NCBI GenBank assembly: GCA_017625535.1
Contig: JAGAKR010000027.1
Span: 1-54,264, forward strand
DNA from: Bacteroidales bacterium
Lineage (GTDB): Bacteria > Bacteroidota > Bacteroidia > Bacteroidales > UBA932
DNA: 54,264 nucleotides
Direction of reading: 5' to 3'
Part shown: positions 16,745 through 24,703 of the stretch, piece by piece
Layout of the letters: every line of letters starts with the position of its first letter
How positions within the stretch are numbered: the first letter of the stretch is position 1
The notes under the pieces: generated by a model
The model's input: the letters and a program-made list of their open reading frames with translations, nothing else
The model's database searches: none
Told to the model about the DNA's origin: nothing
Made by a program: the position numbers and the translations under genes

Positions 16745-17503
16745 CTAGTATTCATCTTCATCTCTTTTACGCAATACCGCCTTCCTCAACTCAAAATTCT
16801 GACCCAGATACCTCTTCCTTACCTCAGGGTTGCTTGCCAGCTGCTCAGGTGTGCCGCTCTCAAGGATGCTGCCGTCATATAGCAGATAGGCCCTGTCTGT
16901 AATGGCAAGTGTCTCATGCACATTGTGGTCTGTAATTATAATGCCAATGTTCTTGGTCTTCAATTTTGCAATGATATGCTGGATATCCTCCACAGCAATA
17001 GGGTCCACACCGGCAAAAGGCTCATCCAGAAGGATGAATTTCGGGTCAACCGCCAATGCCCTGGCAATCTCACACCTTCTCCTCTCTCCTCCCGACAACT
17101 GAATTCCGTAACTTTTCCTCACCTTCTCAAGCCTGAACTCCTGGATGAGGCTCTCAAGCCTCTCCTGCCTCTGCTCAGCGGTAAGGTCACTCAGTTCCAT
17201 CACCGACATTATATTGTCCTCAACACTCAGTTTCCTGAATACCGATGCCTCCTGAGCCAGATAACCCAATCCCTTCTGGGAACGTTTGTACATAGGGAGA
17301 TCAGTTATCTCCTCATCATCAAGGAAAATCTGGCCGCCGTTGGGCTTTATAAGGCCTGTAATCATATAGAAACTGGTTGTCTTTCCGGCTCCGTTGGGGC
17401 CCAGAAGACCTACAATCTCACCCTGCTGCACATCAAAGGAAACCCCTTTTACAACAGTCCTCTTACCATATATCTTAACCAGGTTTGTACAATATAAACG
17501 CAT
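16745..17503 (-). CDS. lptB: LPS export ABC transporter ATP-binding protein
   Basis: This is a 252-residue ABC ATPase. Walker A GPNGAGKTT spans 35-43, the Q-loop is in GYLAQEASVF, the signature is LSGGERRR, Walker B is FILLDEPFAGVDP, and the H-loop is ITDHNV. The LptB-type segments (YGKRTVVKGVSFDV, SVEDNI, DRAYLLYDGSILESGTPEQLASN, RYLGQNF) identify it as the motor of the Lpt complex, which moves lipopolysaccharide to the outer membrane. It lies 11 bp after dnaX. Confidence 0.95.
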   Translation of the reverse strand: MRLYCTNLVKIYGKRTVVKGVSFDVQQGEIVGLLGPNGAGKTTSFYMITGLIKPNGGQIFLDDEEITDLPMYKRSQKGLGYLAQEASVFRKLSVEDNIMSVMELSDLTAEQRQERLESLIQEFRLEKVRKSYGIQLSGGERRRCEIARALAVDPKFILLDEPFAGVDPIAVEDIQHIIAKLKTKNIGIIITDHNVHETLAITDRAYLLYDGSILESGTPEQLASNPEVRKRYLGQNFELRKAVLRKRDEDEY

Positions 17504-17514
17504 ATCTGTATATT

Positions 17515-19350
17515 CTACTTAATGTCCAAATCCAAATCTTTGCTCAATGCCACCAGTTCCGGGTTGTTCCTGTAAAGGAACTCCGCCTTCTCGTGAGGCA
17601 TATAAAGTTTCTTCTCCTGCTGCACCACCTTTGCCACCTCCACAACAATCCTAACCTCACCGTTCTTCAGTTCCCTCTGCAGGAATCCTATGAGTTGCGG
17701 CAAAGAGTTCTTCTCTATCCAACTCTGCTGCGCACTGTTCCCCACATTGAACACTACGGTAACATTATCCTCTTTCAACACAGGCTGTGTCTGCCTTATT
17801 GCAGTTGCCAGCCTTGGGTATTGTGTCTGTGCATCGGCCATCCTTATCCAGGCCGAATCCAGTTTCTCCTGGGTTACAGGCTCAACAGCCACCACAAGTT
17901 CCTTCTCTGCAGCCTTTGGGGCATTCTGTGACTTCTTAATTATATCCTTTATTGAAAGTCCTCCCTGTACAGCCTTTACAGGAGCCTCCTTTGCAGCAGG
18001 AGCAGGTTTCTGTTCCTGTTGCGGTGCCGCCTCCACTGCCGGTTTCTGTACCATTCCTGCTGCAGTTTCCGGAGCGGGTCCTTTTGCGGGCTCCACTGCA
18101 GGTTGTACCGCCGGTTCCTGAACCTTGGCAACCGCAGGAGCCGGAATCTCAGCAGATGCCTTGGCTGCCAGAGCCGCATGCGCCGCCACTGTATCAGGGG
18201 TCTTTTCCTGCACAACCCTTGCCGGCTGCACACTCTGCTGCACCTGCGGTGCCTCCTGTGCATTCAACTGGGCAAGTTTCACAAGCAAAAACTCTACCAG
18301 CAGACGCTGGTTGCTGCTCAACTTGTATTCACTCTCACATTTTGTGGTATTCCCCAGCGCCTCATAAAGGAACTTTACGGAACAACTGCCGCTCTGTTGC
18401 CTGTACCTTTCCGCCACTGCAGGAGCCATCTCAAGCAGTTTGAGTGTGGATGCATCCTTGCATACCAGAAGATTCCTCAGATGGTTTCCAAGCCCTGTTA
18501 TAAAGTAGAGGGCATTGAACCCCTTTGAAAGTATCTCATCAAAAAGGAGCAGGGATTTTGAGAAATTCCCTGCAAGGGAACTCTCTATGATATTGAAATA
18601 ATACTCGTAATCCAGGACATTCAGGTTCCTGATAACCGCACTGTACTCTATCTCCTTGCCGCAGAAGGCCACACATTGGTCAAACAGGGTAAGGGCATCG
18701 CGCATTGCTCCGTCTGCCTTACCGGCAATCACGTGCAGGGAATCCTGGTCTATGGCTATCCCCTCCTTTTTTGCAATGGAGGAGAGGTTCTTCACTATGT
18801 CCTCTATGGAGATGCGGTTGAAATCGTATGTCTGGCAACGGCTTAGGATTGTAGGAAGTATCTTGTGCTTCTCTGTAGTGGCAAGGATGAAGATTGCGTG
18901 TGCAGGCGGCTCCTCAAGCGTCTTGAGGAAGGCGTTGAAGGCTGCCGATGAAAGCATATGCACCTCATCAATGATATATACACTGTACTTGCCAATCTGC
19001 GGTGGAATCATCACCTTCTCTGTAAGGAGCCTTATGTCATCTACAGAGTTGTTTGATGCCGCATCAAGTTCGTGGATGCAATAGGAACGCCCTTGTGCAA
19101 AAGAGATGCACGATTCGCACTCTCCACAAGGTTCAAGGTCTGCACCCGGGTTCATACAATTTATTGTCTTGGCAAAAATCCTTGCAGTGGAGGTCTTTCC
19201 AACTCCGCGCGGGCCACAGAACAGATATGCATGTGCAAGCTGCCCCCTCTTTATGGAATTTTTGAGGGTTATTGCAATGCTGTCCTGTCCTACAAGGCCC
19301 AGAAAGTTGTTTGGCCTGTATTTGCGTGCCGATACTATAAATTTCTCCAT
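17515..19350 (-). CDS. dnaX: DNA polymerase III subunits gamma/tau
   Basis: This 611-residue clamp-loader ATPase has Walker A GPRGVGKTS, a four-Cys zinc module (CMNPGADLEPCGECESC), the DExH-type box IIDEVHMLS, the SRC arginine-finger region (LSRCQTYDF) and a DnaX C-terminal lid. From about 380 to 475 runs a Pro/Ala/Gln/Val-rich linker, then a tau-like C-terminal domain (about 490-611). No A-rich slippery heptamer was seen near the linker, so the gamma/tau frameshift of E. coli is not supported here. It is first in a four-gene operon and divergent from the M16 peptidase gene. Confidence 0.96.
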   Translation of the reverse strand: MEKFIVSARKYRPNNFLGLVGQDSIAITLKNSIKRGQLAHAYLFCGPRGVGKTSTARIFAKTINCMNPGADLEPCGECESCISFAQGRSYCIHELDAASNNSVDDIRLLTEKVMIPPQIGKYSVYIIDEVHMLSSAAFNAFLKTLEEPPAHAIFILATTEKHKILPTILSRCQTYDFNRISIEDIVKNLSSIAKKEGIAIDQDSLHVIAGKADGAMRDALTLFDQCVAFCGKEIEYSAVIRNLNVLDYEYYFNIIESSLAGNFSKSLLLFDEILSKGFNALYFITGLGNHLRNLLVCKDASTLKLLEMAPAVAERYRQQSGSCSVKFLYEALGNTTKCESEYKLSSNQRLLVEFLLVKLAQLNAQEAPQVQQSVQPARVVQEKTPDTVAAHAALAAKASAEIPAPAVAKVQEPAVQPAVEPAKGPAPETAAGMVQKPAVEAAPQQEQKPAPAAKEAPVKAVQGGLSIKDIIKKSQNAPKAAEKELVVAVEPVTQEKLDSAWIRMADAQTQYPRLATAIRQTQPVLKEDNVTVVFNVGNSAQQSWIEKNSLPQLIGFLQRELKNGEVRIVVEVAKVVQQEKKLYMPHEKAEFLYRNNPELVALSKDLDLDIK

Positions 19351-19356
19351 ATTCTA

Positions 19357-19364
19357 CAAAAGTA
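19357..19364 (-). promoter_or_regulatory. Candidate -7 element for dnaX
   Basis: TACTTTTG on the minus strand fits TAnnTTTG but ends 6 bp from the dnaX ATG, so the message would be almost leaderless. No clear -33 element is seen. Confidence 0.35.
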
Positions 19365-19376
19365 ACTATTTTCTTC

Positions 19377-19384
19377 TAATTTTG
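19377..19384 (+). promoter_or_regulatory. Candidate -7 element for the M16 peptidase gene
   Basis: TAATTTTG fits TAnnTTTG and lies 18 bp before the ATG at 19403. The -33 element is not obvious. Confidence 0.4.
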
Positions 19385-19402
19385 CAGAGTTTTTTAAGAG
19401 CA

Positions 19403-20662
19403 ATGGAGACACAGAAAAAAGATATACTCAAATTCTCATTCAAGCGTTCCGCATCGCCTGTGGCGTATTGTGCGCTCTCTGCAAAATGCGGCACAAGGAA
19501 TGAAGATCCAAAGTTCAACGGTCTTGCCCATTTCACTGAGCATATGTTCTTTAAGGGAACTGCCACAAGAAAGGCCAATGCCATAAACAATGTGCTTGAA
19601 AGGGTTGGCGGGGAACTTAATGCATATACCACAAAAGAGGAGACAGTACTGCATTCAACACTCCTTAAGGAGGATCTTCCCAAAGCCATAGACCTCCTTA
19701 TGGAACTGGCTTTTAGTTCAACTTTCCCCCAGAAGGAACTGGAGAAGGAGAGGGATGTGATAATTGAGGAGATTATATCATACAAGGATATGCCGGCAGA
19801 TGCCATCTATGAGCATTTTGAGCAGCTTCTTTTTGAAGGGCATCCGCTCCAGATGCAGATCCTTGGAGAGAAAAAGAGTCTTGCAAAGATAGATTCCGGC
19901 ATAATGAAGGATTACAACACCCTCCACTTCACCCCATCCAATATGGCTTTCACAATTGTGGCCGACTGGGACGAGGGGAAGGCAGCCTCCCTTGTGAAAA
20001 AATCTGCCCGCAAATACCTTGGCAGGGAAGTGGATCTGGAGATTGTGCAGGAGGGGGATATGGAGAGGCCGGATATGGAGCATTGCTATCGGGAAGAATG
20101 GGGAAAGAAACCTCTCTTCCATAAGACTATTGCCAAAAGGTCCCACCAGGCCCACTGCATTGTGGGTGCCGAGGCATATAACCTGTATGACCCCAGAAGG
20201 ATTGCCCTCTCCATCCTTACGAACATTTTGGGAGGGCCTGCTTCCGGATCGAGGCTGAATATGGCCCTGAGGGAGAGGAACGGGCTGGTTTACAGTGTGG
20301 AGGCTGTTTACACACCGTATGCAGATACGGGCATCTTCAGCATATATTTCGGGTGCGACAAGGAGGATGTTGAAAAATGTCTGGCGCTCATAAAAAAAGA
20401 ACTGGACAGGATTGTTTCTGCAGAACTCACCCCTTCTACACTAAAGGCAGCAAAGAAACAACTTATAGGGCAACTCTCCATAGCTCAGGACAATGCCGAG
20501 GCACAATGTCTCTCTATGGGGAAATCCCTTATGGTATATGGGAAGATAAGCAATTTTGAACAGATGAGGAGCAGAATTGAATCCATAACCCCCGCCCACC
20601 TGCTGGAGGTTGCAAAGGAGGTCCTCTGCTGGGAGAGGATGAATACACTCATTTATAATTAG
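19403..20662 (+). CDS. M16-family zinc metallopeptidase
   Basis: This is a 419-residue protein. The inverted zinc motif HxxEH is HFTEH (His43, Glu46, His47), with the downstream glutamate supplied by ELEKERDVIIEEI. The second half is the catalytically inactive M16 C-terminal domain with the RERNGLVYSVEA signature. Length fits the single-chain processing-peptidase-like bacterial type. No signal peptide is visible, so it is probably cytoplasmic; the substrate is unknown. The start at 19403 follows a TAATTTTG box. A longer in-frame extension back to 19106 is rejected because it lies within dnaX. It is 6 bp from the O-methyltransferase gene. Confidence 0.93.
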   Translation: METQKKDILKFSFKRSASPVAYCALSAKCGTRNEDPKFNGLAHFTEHMFFKGTATRKANAINNVLERVGGELNAYTTKEETVLHSTLLKEDLPKAIDLLMELAFSSTFPQKELEKERDVIIEEIISYKDMPADAIYEHFEQLLFEGHPLQMQILGEKKSLAKIDSGIMKDYNTLHFTPSNMAFTIVADWDEGKAASLVKKSARKYLGREVDLEIVQEGDMERPDMEHCYREEWGKKPLFHKTIAKRSHQAHCIVGAEAYNLYDPRRIALSILTNILGGPASGSRLNMALRERNGLVYSVEAVYTPYADTGIFSIYFGCDKEDVEKCLALIKKELDRIVSAELTPSTLKAAKKQLIGQLSIAQDNAEAQCLSMGKSLMVYGKISNFEQMRSRIESITPAHLLEVAKEVLCWERMNTLIYN

Positions 20663-20668
20663 TCACTT

Positions 20669-21304
20669 ATGGAACTGGACAAATACCTTCTGGAATACTC
20701 ACAGGAACAGGACCTTGTACTGCAATGGCTGCAGAAGCAGACCAATCTGAGGACCAACCACGCCCGTATGTTGTGCGGACCGGTTGAAGGGAAACTTATG
20801 GAATTCATTTCCAGAATGATAAAGCCCAAAAACATATTGGAGATAGGGGCATTTACAGGATATTCTGCAATCTGCCTTGCAAGGGGACTTGATGAGGGGG
20901 GAAGGGTTGACTCCCTTGAGTTGAATGATGAACTTGAAGACCTTATCCTGCAGGCCCACGAAAAGGCCGGTCTGGCAGATAAGATCACACTCCACATAGG
21001 TGATGCCAAGGAGACCCTCAAGAGGCTCAAAGAAGAGGGAAAAATGTACGACCTTGTATTCATAGATGCCAACAAGAGGGAGTATCCAACCTATTATGCA
21101 CAGGTTATGGAACTCGTGCGCCCCGGCGGCTGGATTCTGGCAGACAATGTCCTCTGGGACGGCAAGGTTTACCAGGACAATGTGCCCCAGGATGCCCAGA
21201 CACAAGGGATATTCAAATTCAATGAAATTGTGAGGAATGACCCTGCGGTGGAGAATGTAATCATTCCCCTCCGCGACGGCATGAACCTTATCCGCAAAAA
21301 ATAA
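20669..21304 (+). CDS. SAM-dependent O-methyltransferase (catechol/caffeoyl-CoA type)
   Basis: This is a 211-residue class I methyltransferase. Motif I is ILEIGAFTGYSAICLA. An acidic ribose-binding segment (VDSLELNDE) follows, then the metal-binding region DLVFIDANKREYPTYY, RPGGWILADNVLWDG and the terminal PLRDGMNLIRK typical of the YrrM/COMT-like family. The acceptor substrate is unknown. It is co-transcribed with the M16 peptidase gene. No terminator hairpin directly follows the stop; the structured element begins about 145 bp downstream. Confidence 0.92.
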   Translation: MELDKYLLEYSQEQDLVLQWLQKQTNLRTNHARMLCGPVEGKLMEFISRMIKPKNILEIGAFTGYSAICLARGLDEGGRVDSLELNDELEDLILQAHEKAGLADKITLHIGDAKETLKRLKEEGKMYDLVFIDANKREYPTYYAQVMELVRPGGWILADNVLWDGKVYQDNVPQDAQTQGIFKFNEIVRNDPAVENVIIPLRDGMNLIRKK

Positions 21305-21446
21305 AAACCCGGAACACTTTGCCCCAACAGCAAAAGATTTCCCAGGATTCCCGAACAACCCCCTTAAAACAACATCCCGTCCGGAAAAACGTCCGGATCT
21401 TCATTCAACCTGTCAGGCATATTCCATTCCCGAAACAAAAAGGGGT
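21305..21446. other. Non-coding stretch before the structured element
   Basis: No gene is supported. Two copies of CGTCCGGA (21378-21385 and 21390-21397), each containing the palindrome TCCGGA, are the only local pattern noted. Confidence 0.5.
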
Positions 21447-21620
21447 CAGGTTCAGACCTGGAACCTGGCTGGAAATCTATTGCATCTTGGCCTGGCTGAG
21501 GAACTCGACAGCTGCGCTGTCTCAGACAAGCCTCAGCCTGCCGGCCCATCTGCAATGATTTCTTACGCCGTCCCAGGATTCACCTGCCCCCATTTGTTTC
21601 TGCCATTGCATATGCCAGAT
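21447..21620 (+). repeat. Structured repeat, copy 1 (hairpin A and conserved 3' flank)
   Basis: Hairpin P1 is CAGGTTC (21447-21453) with GAACCTG (21461-21467). Hairpin A spans 21479-21556: ATTGCA/TGCAAT at the base, then TGGCC/GGCCA, GGCTGAGG (21494-21501)/CCTCAGCC (21531-21538), and apical GACAGC-TGC-GCTGTC (21507-21521). An asymmetric internal loop, AACTC opposite TCAGACAAG, separates the upper stems. The 3' flank (CTTACGCCGTCCCAGGATTC at 21562-21581, and TTTCTGCCATTGCATATG at 21597-21614) is shared with the inverted copy at 54096-54264. No protein-coding potential is credible. Confidence 0.85.
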
Positions 21621-21629
21621 AATTATTAT

Positions 21630-21838
21630 GTACTCCCGCAAGTAATGGTAAGGAAAATCATGCCATCTCTGTTGCGCAGCGGCGTAGGCAATCCGTAGTA
21701 AGAGGCCTTAAGTTTCCGTCTGTTTGAGACAACGAAGTTGTCGAGTCAGGAAACAAGGCCTCTTACTGCGGGTTTGGTAGCCATAGCGGAGCACTCTGAG
21801 ATGGCCTGATTATTCCTGAGAATGGATTGCGGGAGTAC
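21630..21838 (-). repeat. Long imperfect palindrome (hairpin C) of the structured repeat
   Basis: This is a 209-nt palindrome. Outer arms GTACTCCCGCAA (21630-21641) and TTGCGGGAGTAC (21827-21838) pair perfectly. GCCATCTC (21662-21669) pairs with GAGATGGC (21798-21805). AGTAAGAGGCCTT (21697-21709) pairs perfectly with 21755-21767. GTTTCC (21712-21717) pairs with GGAAAC (21749-21754). The tip is GACAAC-GAA-GTTGTC (21728-21742). On the minus strand the internal loop under the tip reads ACTC opposite TCAAACAG, as in hairpins A, B and D. It ends 6 bp before the M23 stop codon, so it may also act as a transcription barrier for that gene. Confidence 0.85.
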
Positions 21839-21844
21839 GTGTCC

Positions 21845-23095
21845 CTACTGCAGAATCTGCATATACTCCTGAACGTATGACGCAATGGACAGGCTGTCCA
21901 TCTGGTATCTGTATTGCTGCATCTGAGCCTCAAAATCAGGCATCTTATCTTTGGAAACAGGCTCAACGCTCGGGCTCTCCATCTTAAGCGGATCAATAGG
22001 CTTTCCGTTCTTGTACACCCTGAAATCCAGATGAGGGCCGGTAGAAAGGCCTGTACTTCCCACATAACCTATAAGCTGTCCCCTGGATACACGTGTACCT
22101 ACAGATATCCCCTTGGCATAACCCCTCAGATGCATATATGAGGTTACATAATTCCCGGGATGCTTTATCTTTATGGTGTTGCCTCCGCCTCCTGCCCATC
22201 CTCTGTGGGTAACCACACCGTCGCCGAGTGCAACAACTGGTGTTCCGCTTGGGGCAGCATAATCCACACCTGTATGCGGCCTCACAATTTTAAGTACAGG
22301 ATGTTTGCGTGCATATGTAAAACGGGAACTTATACGGGTAAAATTGAGAGGTGCCTTAAGGAATGCCTTCTTGAGGCTTTCACCCTTTTCATTCCAGAAA
22401 GTGCTGCTGTTCTTCTCACCTGCATCAAACCTCACTGCATTGTAAACCTTGCCGGCGTGGGTGAACTCCGCATAATAAATCTTTCCAAGTCCCATAAACT
22501 CACCGTTATGGGTAAGCTCATCATACATTGCCACAAACGAATCACCTGCCTGCAGCCCAAAAAAGTCTATGGTACAATCATATATGTCTGAAAGTTTTAG
22601 GGCCATCATAACCGGCACACCTGCCTTCTGAACATCATTCCACAAAGAAGTGCTTATGGTAACCTCAGCCTTCTTCCTTAACGGAACCACCTCTTTCTCA
22701 TATATCCTTGCATACAATGAATCCTTCAAAGAAATAACCGCATAACTCAGATTGTCCAGTTCATAAACAAAGAAAGCCGCCTGCCCCAGAGAATCCTTCT
22801 CCCTCAACACTTCATATGAATTCCCAAGCTTTATCTTCTTCACGTCAAACACCCCTTCAGATGCCTTCAGTATCTTCTGCACCTGATTGGCCCCAACACC
22901 AAAATCTTCCATTATTGAGCCAAAGAAATCCCCCCTGCGCACCTCCCCCGGCTCCACATCATATTTTTCTATCTCCAGACCATACTTCAGCACAGGCTCC
23001 TCACAGGCAGCCCCAACGGGTTGAATCTCCTTATCTCCTCTACCAGAGCAACTTAAAGCAACAAAAGCCAAAACAGACAGTACAAAAAATCTCAT
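21845..23095 (-). CDS. M23-family metallopeptidase lipoprotein
   Basis: With the ATG at 23095 this is a 416-residue lipoprotein (MRFFVLSVLAFVALSC, Cys16). An N-terminal region (about 40-110, KYDVEPGEVRRGDFFGSIMEDFGV..) resembles the LysM/OapA-like domain of large M23 proteins, and a beta domain follows. The C-terminal M23 (LytM) domain has HTGVDYAAPSGTPVVALGDGVV, GGNTIKIKHPGNYVTSYMHL and GPHLDFRV. The usual HLH motif is HLD here, so the third zinc ligand is Asp or the site is altered. A murein endopeptidase or division-associated role is inferred. It is divergent from mraZ. Confidence 0.88.
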   Translation of the reverse strand: MRFFVLSVLAFVALSCSGRGDKEIQPVGAACEEPVLKYGLEIEKYDVEPGEVRRGDFFGSIMEDFGVGANQVQKILKASEGVFDVKKIKLGNSYEVLREKDSLGQAAFFVYELDNLSYAVISLKDSLYARIYEKEVVPLRKKAEVTISTSLWNDVQKAGVPVMMALKLSDIYDCTIDFFGLQAGDSFVAMYDELTHNGEFMGLGKIYYAEFTHAGKVYNAVRFDAGEKNSSTFWNEKGESLKKAFLKAPLNFTRISSRFTYARKHPVLKIVRPHTGVDYAAPSGTPVVALGDGVVTHRGWAGGGGNTIKIKHPGNYVTSYMHLRGYAKGISVGTRVSRGQLIGYVGSTGLSTGPHLDFRVYKNGKPIDPLKMESPSVEPVSKDKMPDFEAQMQQYRYQMDSLSIASYVQEYMQILQ

Positions 23096-23118
23096 AACAA
23101 AAATGTTTTCCAATTCAA

Positions 23119-23157
23119 GGGAAGAGGTACCAGGTTTCTCTTCCCGATGTAAAGATA
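23119..23157 (-). promoter_or_regulatory. Candidate promoter and leader hairpin of the M23 gene
   Basis: On the minus strand TATCTTTA (23157-23150) matches seven of the eight positions scored against TAnnTTTG. Just downstream, GGGAAGAG (23145-23138) pairs perfectly over 8 bp with CTCTTCCC (23126-23119), placing a hairpin in the 5' leader 23 nt before the ATG. Confidence 0.4.
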
Positions 23158-23187
23158 AACCTCATTTTTCAATTGTTGATAAGTTTG

Positions 23188-23222
23188 TGGAAAAAAGTGG
23201 AAGAATTTGGAAGAAAATGGAA
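23188..23222 (+). promoter_or_regulatory. MraZ operator: four TGGAA boxes at 10-bp spacing
   Basis: TGGAA begins at 23188, 23198, 23208 and 23218, an exact 10-bp period (unit nTGGAAnAAn). Known MraZ proteins bind direct repeats with a 10-bp period (TGGGN with 5-nt spacers in E. coli) upstream of their own operon. The array lies directly upstream of the -7 box at 23233, so bound MraZ would cover the promoter. The assignment is inference from architecture and position. Confidence 0.75.
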
Positions 23223-23232
23223 AAAGAATGTA

Positions 23233-23240
23233 TATTTTTG
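23233..23240 (+). promoter_or_regulatory. -7 element of the dcw operon promoter
   Basis: TATTTTTG fits TAnnTTTG and lies 34 bp before the mraZ ATG. The nearest TTTG (23206-23209) is 23 bp away, which is longer than consensus and sits inside the TGGAA array. Confidence 0.6.
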
Positions 23241-23274
23241 CATCAACCGACACTCCATAAAAGAGAAAGAGACA

Positions 23275-23721
23275 ATGGCAAAATTCATAGGTGAATACAG
23301 CGTTAAAATAGACGACAAAGGGAGAATGATCTTTCCTTCTGCCTTCAAGTCTGTATTCTCACCTGATGAGAAGATGGCTCTGGTTGTAAAGAAGGACCTT
23401 TTTGAAAACTGTCTGGAGATGTACACATACAGCCAGTGGGAGATAGAGTCCAATGAGGTAAAGCAGAGACTCAACTTCTTCAAGAAAGAACACGCCAATT
23501 TCTGGAGGGAATATATGAGAGACCGTGCGGTTGTGGAACCCGATGAGAAACTTGGCAGAATTACCATTCCAAAAAAGATTCTTGAGAGCATTGGTGCAGA
23601 GAAGGAGATGATATTTGTAGGTAATGACCACAAGATTGAGATCTGGGCCAAAGAGTTGTACAACAAGAAGCAGATGGAGTCTGAAGACTTTATTGCACTT
23701 GCCCAAAGCATTTTGGGATAG
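23275..23721 (+). CDS. mraZ: Transcriptional regulator MraZ
   Basis: This 148-residue protein has two SpoVT/AbrB-type swapped-hairpin domains, visible as IDDKGRMIFPSAFK and DEKLGRITIPKKIL, the duplicated motif typical of MraZ. It forms ring-shaped oligomers and represses the division and cell-wall operon in other bacteria. The ATG at 23275 is chosen because the family begins MxxFxGEYxVKxDxKGR. Upstream in-frame codons run through the operator. It is the first gene of a 13-gene operon, and the TGGAA array directly upstream fits autoregulation. Confidence 0.96.
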   Translation: MAKFIGEYSVKIDDKGRMIFPSAFKSVFSPDEKMALVVKKDLFENCLEMYTYSQWEIESNEVKQRLNFFKKEHANFWREYMRDRAVVEPDEKLGRITIPKKILESIGAEKEMIFVGNDHKIEIWAKELYNKKQMESEDFIALAQSILG

Positions 23722-23745
23722 TCCCCATTTTTAACACCTTGCAAG

Positions 23746-24657
23746 ATGTCTGAATACCACATTCCGGTACTGCTCAATGAGAGCGTATCAGCCCTCAACA
23801 TAGAGGAAAACAGAGACGGCATATTTGTAGATGCAACCTTTGGAGGAGGGGGGCACAGCCGTGAGATTCTGGCAAGGCTGGGCAAAAAAGGGAAACTCAT
23901 AGCATTTGACAGGGACAGCGATGCCATACAGAATGCTCCCGACGACAAGAGGCTCATCCTCATCCACAACAACTTCAGGTTTGTGCAGAATTTCATGAGG
24001 ACACTGGGATATCTGGGAAAAGTGGACGGCATATTGGGAGACCTGGGAGTTTCATCACACCAGTTCGATACCGGAGAGAGGGGGTTCTCCTTCAGATTTG
24101 ATGCCCCGCTGGATATGAGGATGAACCAGTTGGCCCCACAAAGCGCGGCAGATGTGGTGAACGGGTACTCGCAGGAAGATCTTACAAGAATATTCAAGAT
24201 ATACGGGGAACTTGACAAACCCTGGAAGGCGGCGGAACTCATATGCAAGGCAAGGGAAAACGCCCCGATAGAGACAACGGGAGATTTGAGCAGGGCGGTT
24301 GAAAAACTCTACAACAACTTTACAGAACACAAGTTCCTTGCAAAACTCTATCAGGCCTTGAGGATAGAGGTGAATATGGAGATGCGGGCATTGGAGGATT
24401 TTCTTCAGGGGGCACGCAACTCACTCAGGCCGGGAGGCAGGCTTTCAATAATAACCTACCACTCACTGGAAGACAGGATGGTGAAGAATTTTATGAAAGC
24501 CGGGAACATACAGGGAGAAACAGAGAAGGACTTCTACGGAAAAAGCCTCTCCCCTTTTGAACTTGTAAACAGGAAGCCTATCCTTCCTCCCGACGGAGAG
24601 ATAGCCTCCAACACCAGGAGCAGAAGTGCAAAACTGAGGGTTGCACAGCTCCTTTAA
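23746..24657 (+). CDS. rsmH: 16S rRNA (cytosine(1402)-N4)-methyltransferase
   Basis: This 303-residue SAM methyltransferase has the conserved start HIPVLLNESVSAL, SAM-binding FVDATFGGGGHS, GILGDLGVSSHQFD, RGFSFRFDAPLDMRM and the C-terminal SLEDRMVKNFM region. It methylates C1402 of 16S rRNA. It is 24 bp after mraZ, its standard position in the cluster. Confidence 0.97.
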   Translation: MSEYHIPVLLNESVSALNIEENRDGIFVDATFGGGGHSREILARLGKKGKLIAFDRDSDAIQNAPDDKRLILIHNNFRFVQNFMRTLGYLGKVDGILGDLGVSSHQFDTGERGFSFRFDAPLDMRMNQLAPQSAADVVNGYSQEDLTRIFKIYGELDKPWKAAELICKARENAPIETTGDLSRAVEKLYNNFTEHKFLAKLYQALRIEVNMEMRALEDFLQGARNSLRPGGRLSIITYHSLEDRMVKNFMKAGNIQGETEKDFYGKSLSPFELVNRKPILPPDGEIASNTRSRSAKLRVAQLL

Positions 24658-24703
24658 AAAAGCAGACAGAGCACTGGACATAAAATTTTTAAGTTAAACA
24701 AAG

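Noticed and set aside
17515-19350. Programmed frameshift for gamma/tau in dnaX
   Set aside because: No A-rich slippery heptamer was found near the linker; lysine codons there are interrupted by G.
21319-21558. Open frame of about 79 codons on the plus strand
   Set aside because: It runs through hairpins P1 and A, has no family resemblance, and is explained by the palindromic repeat.
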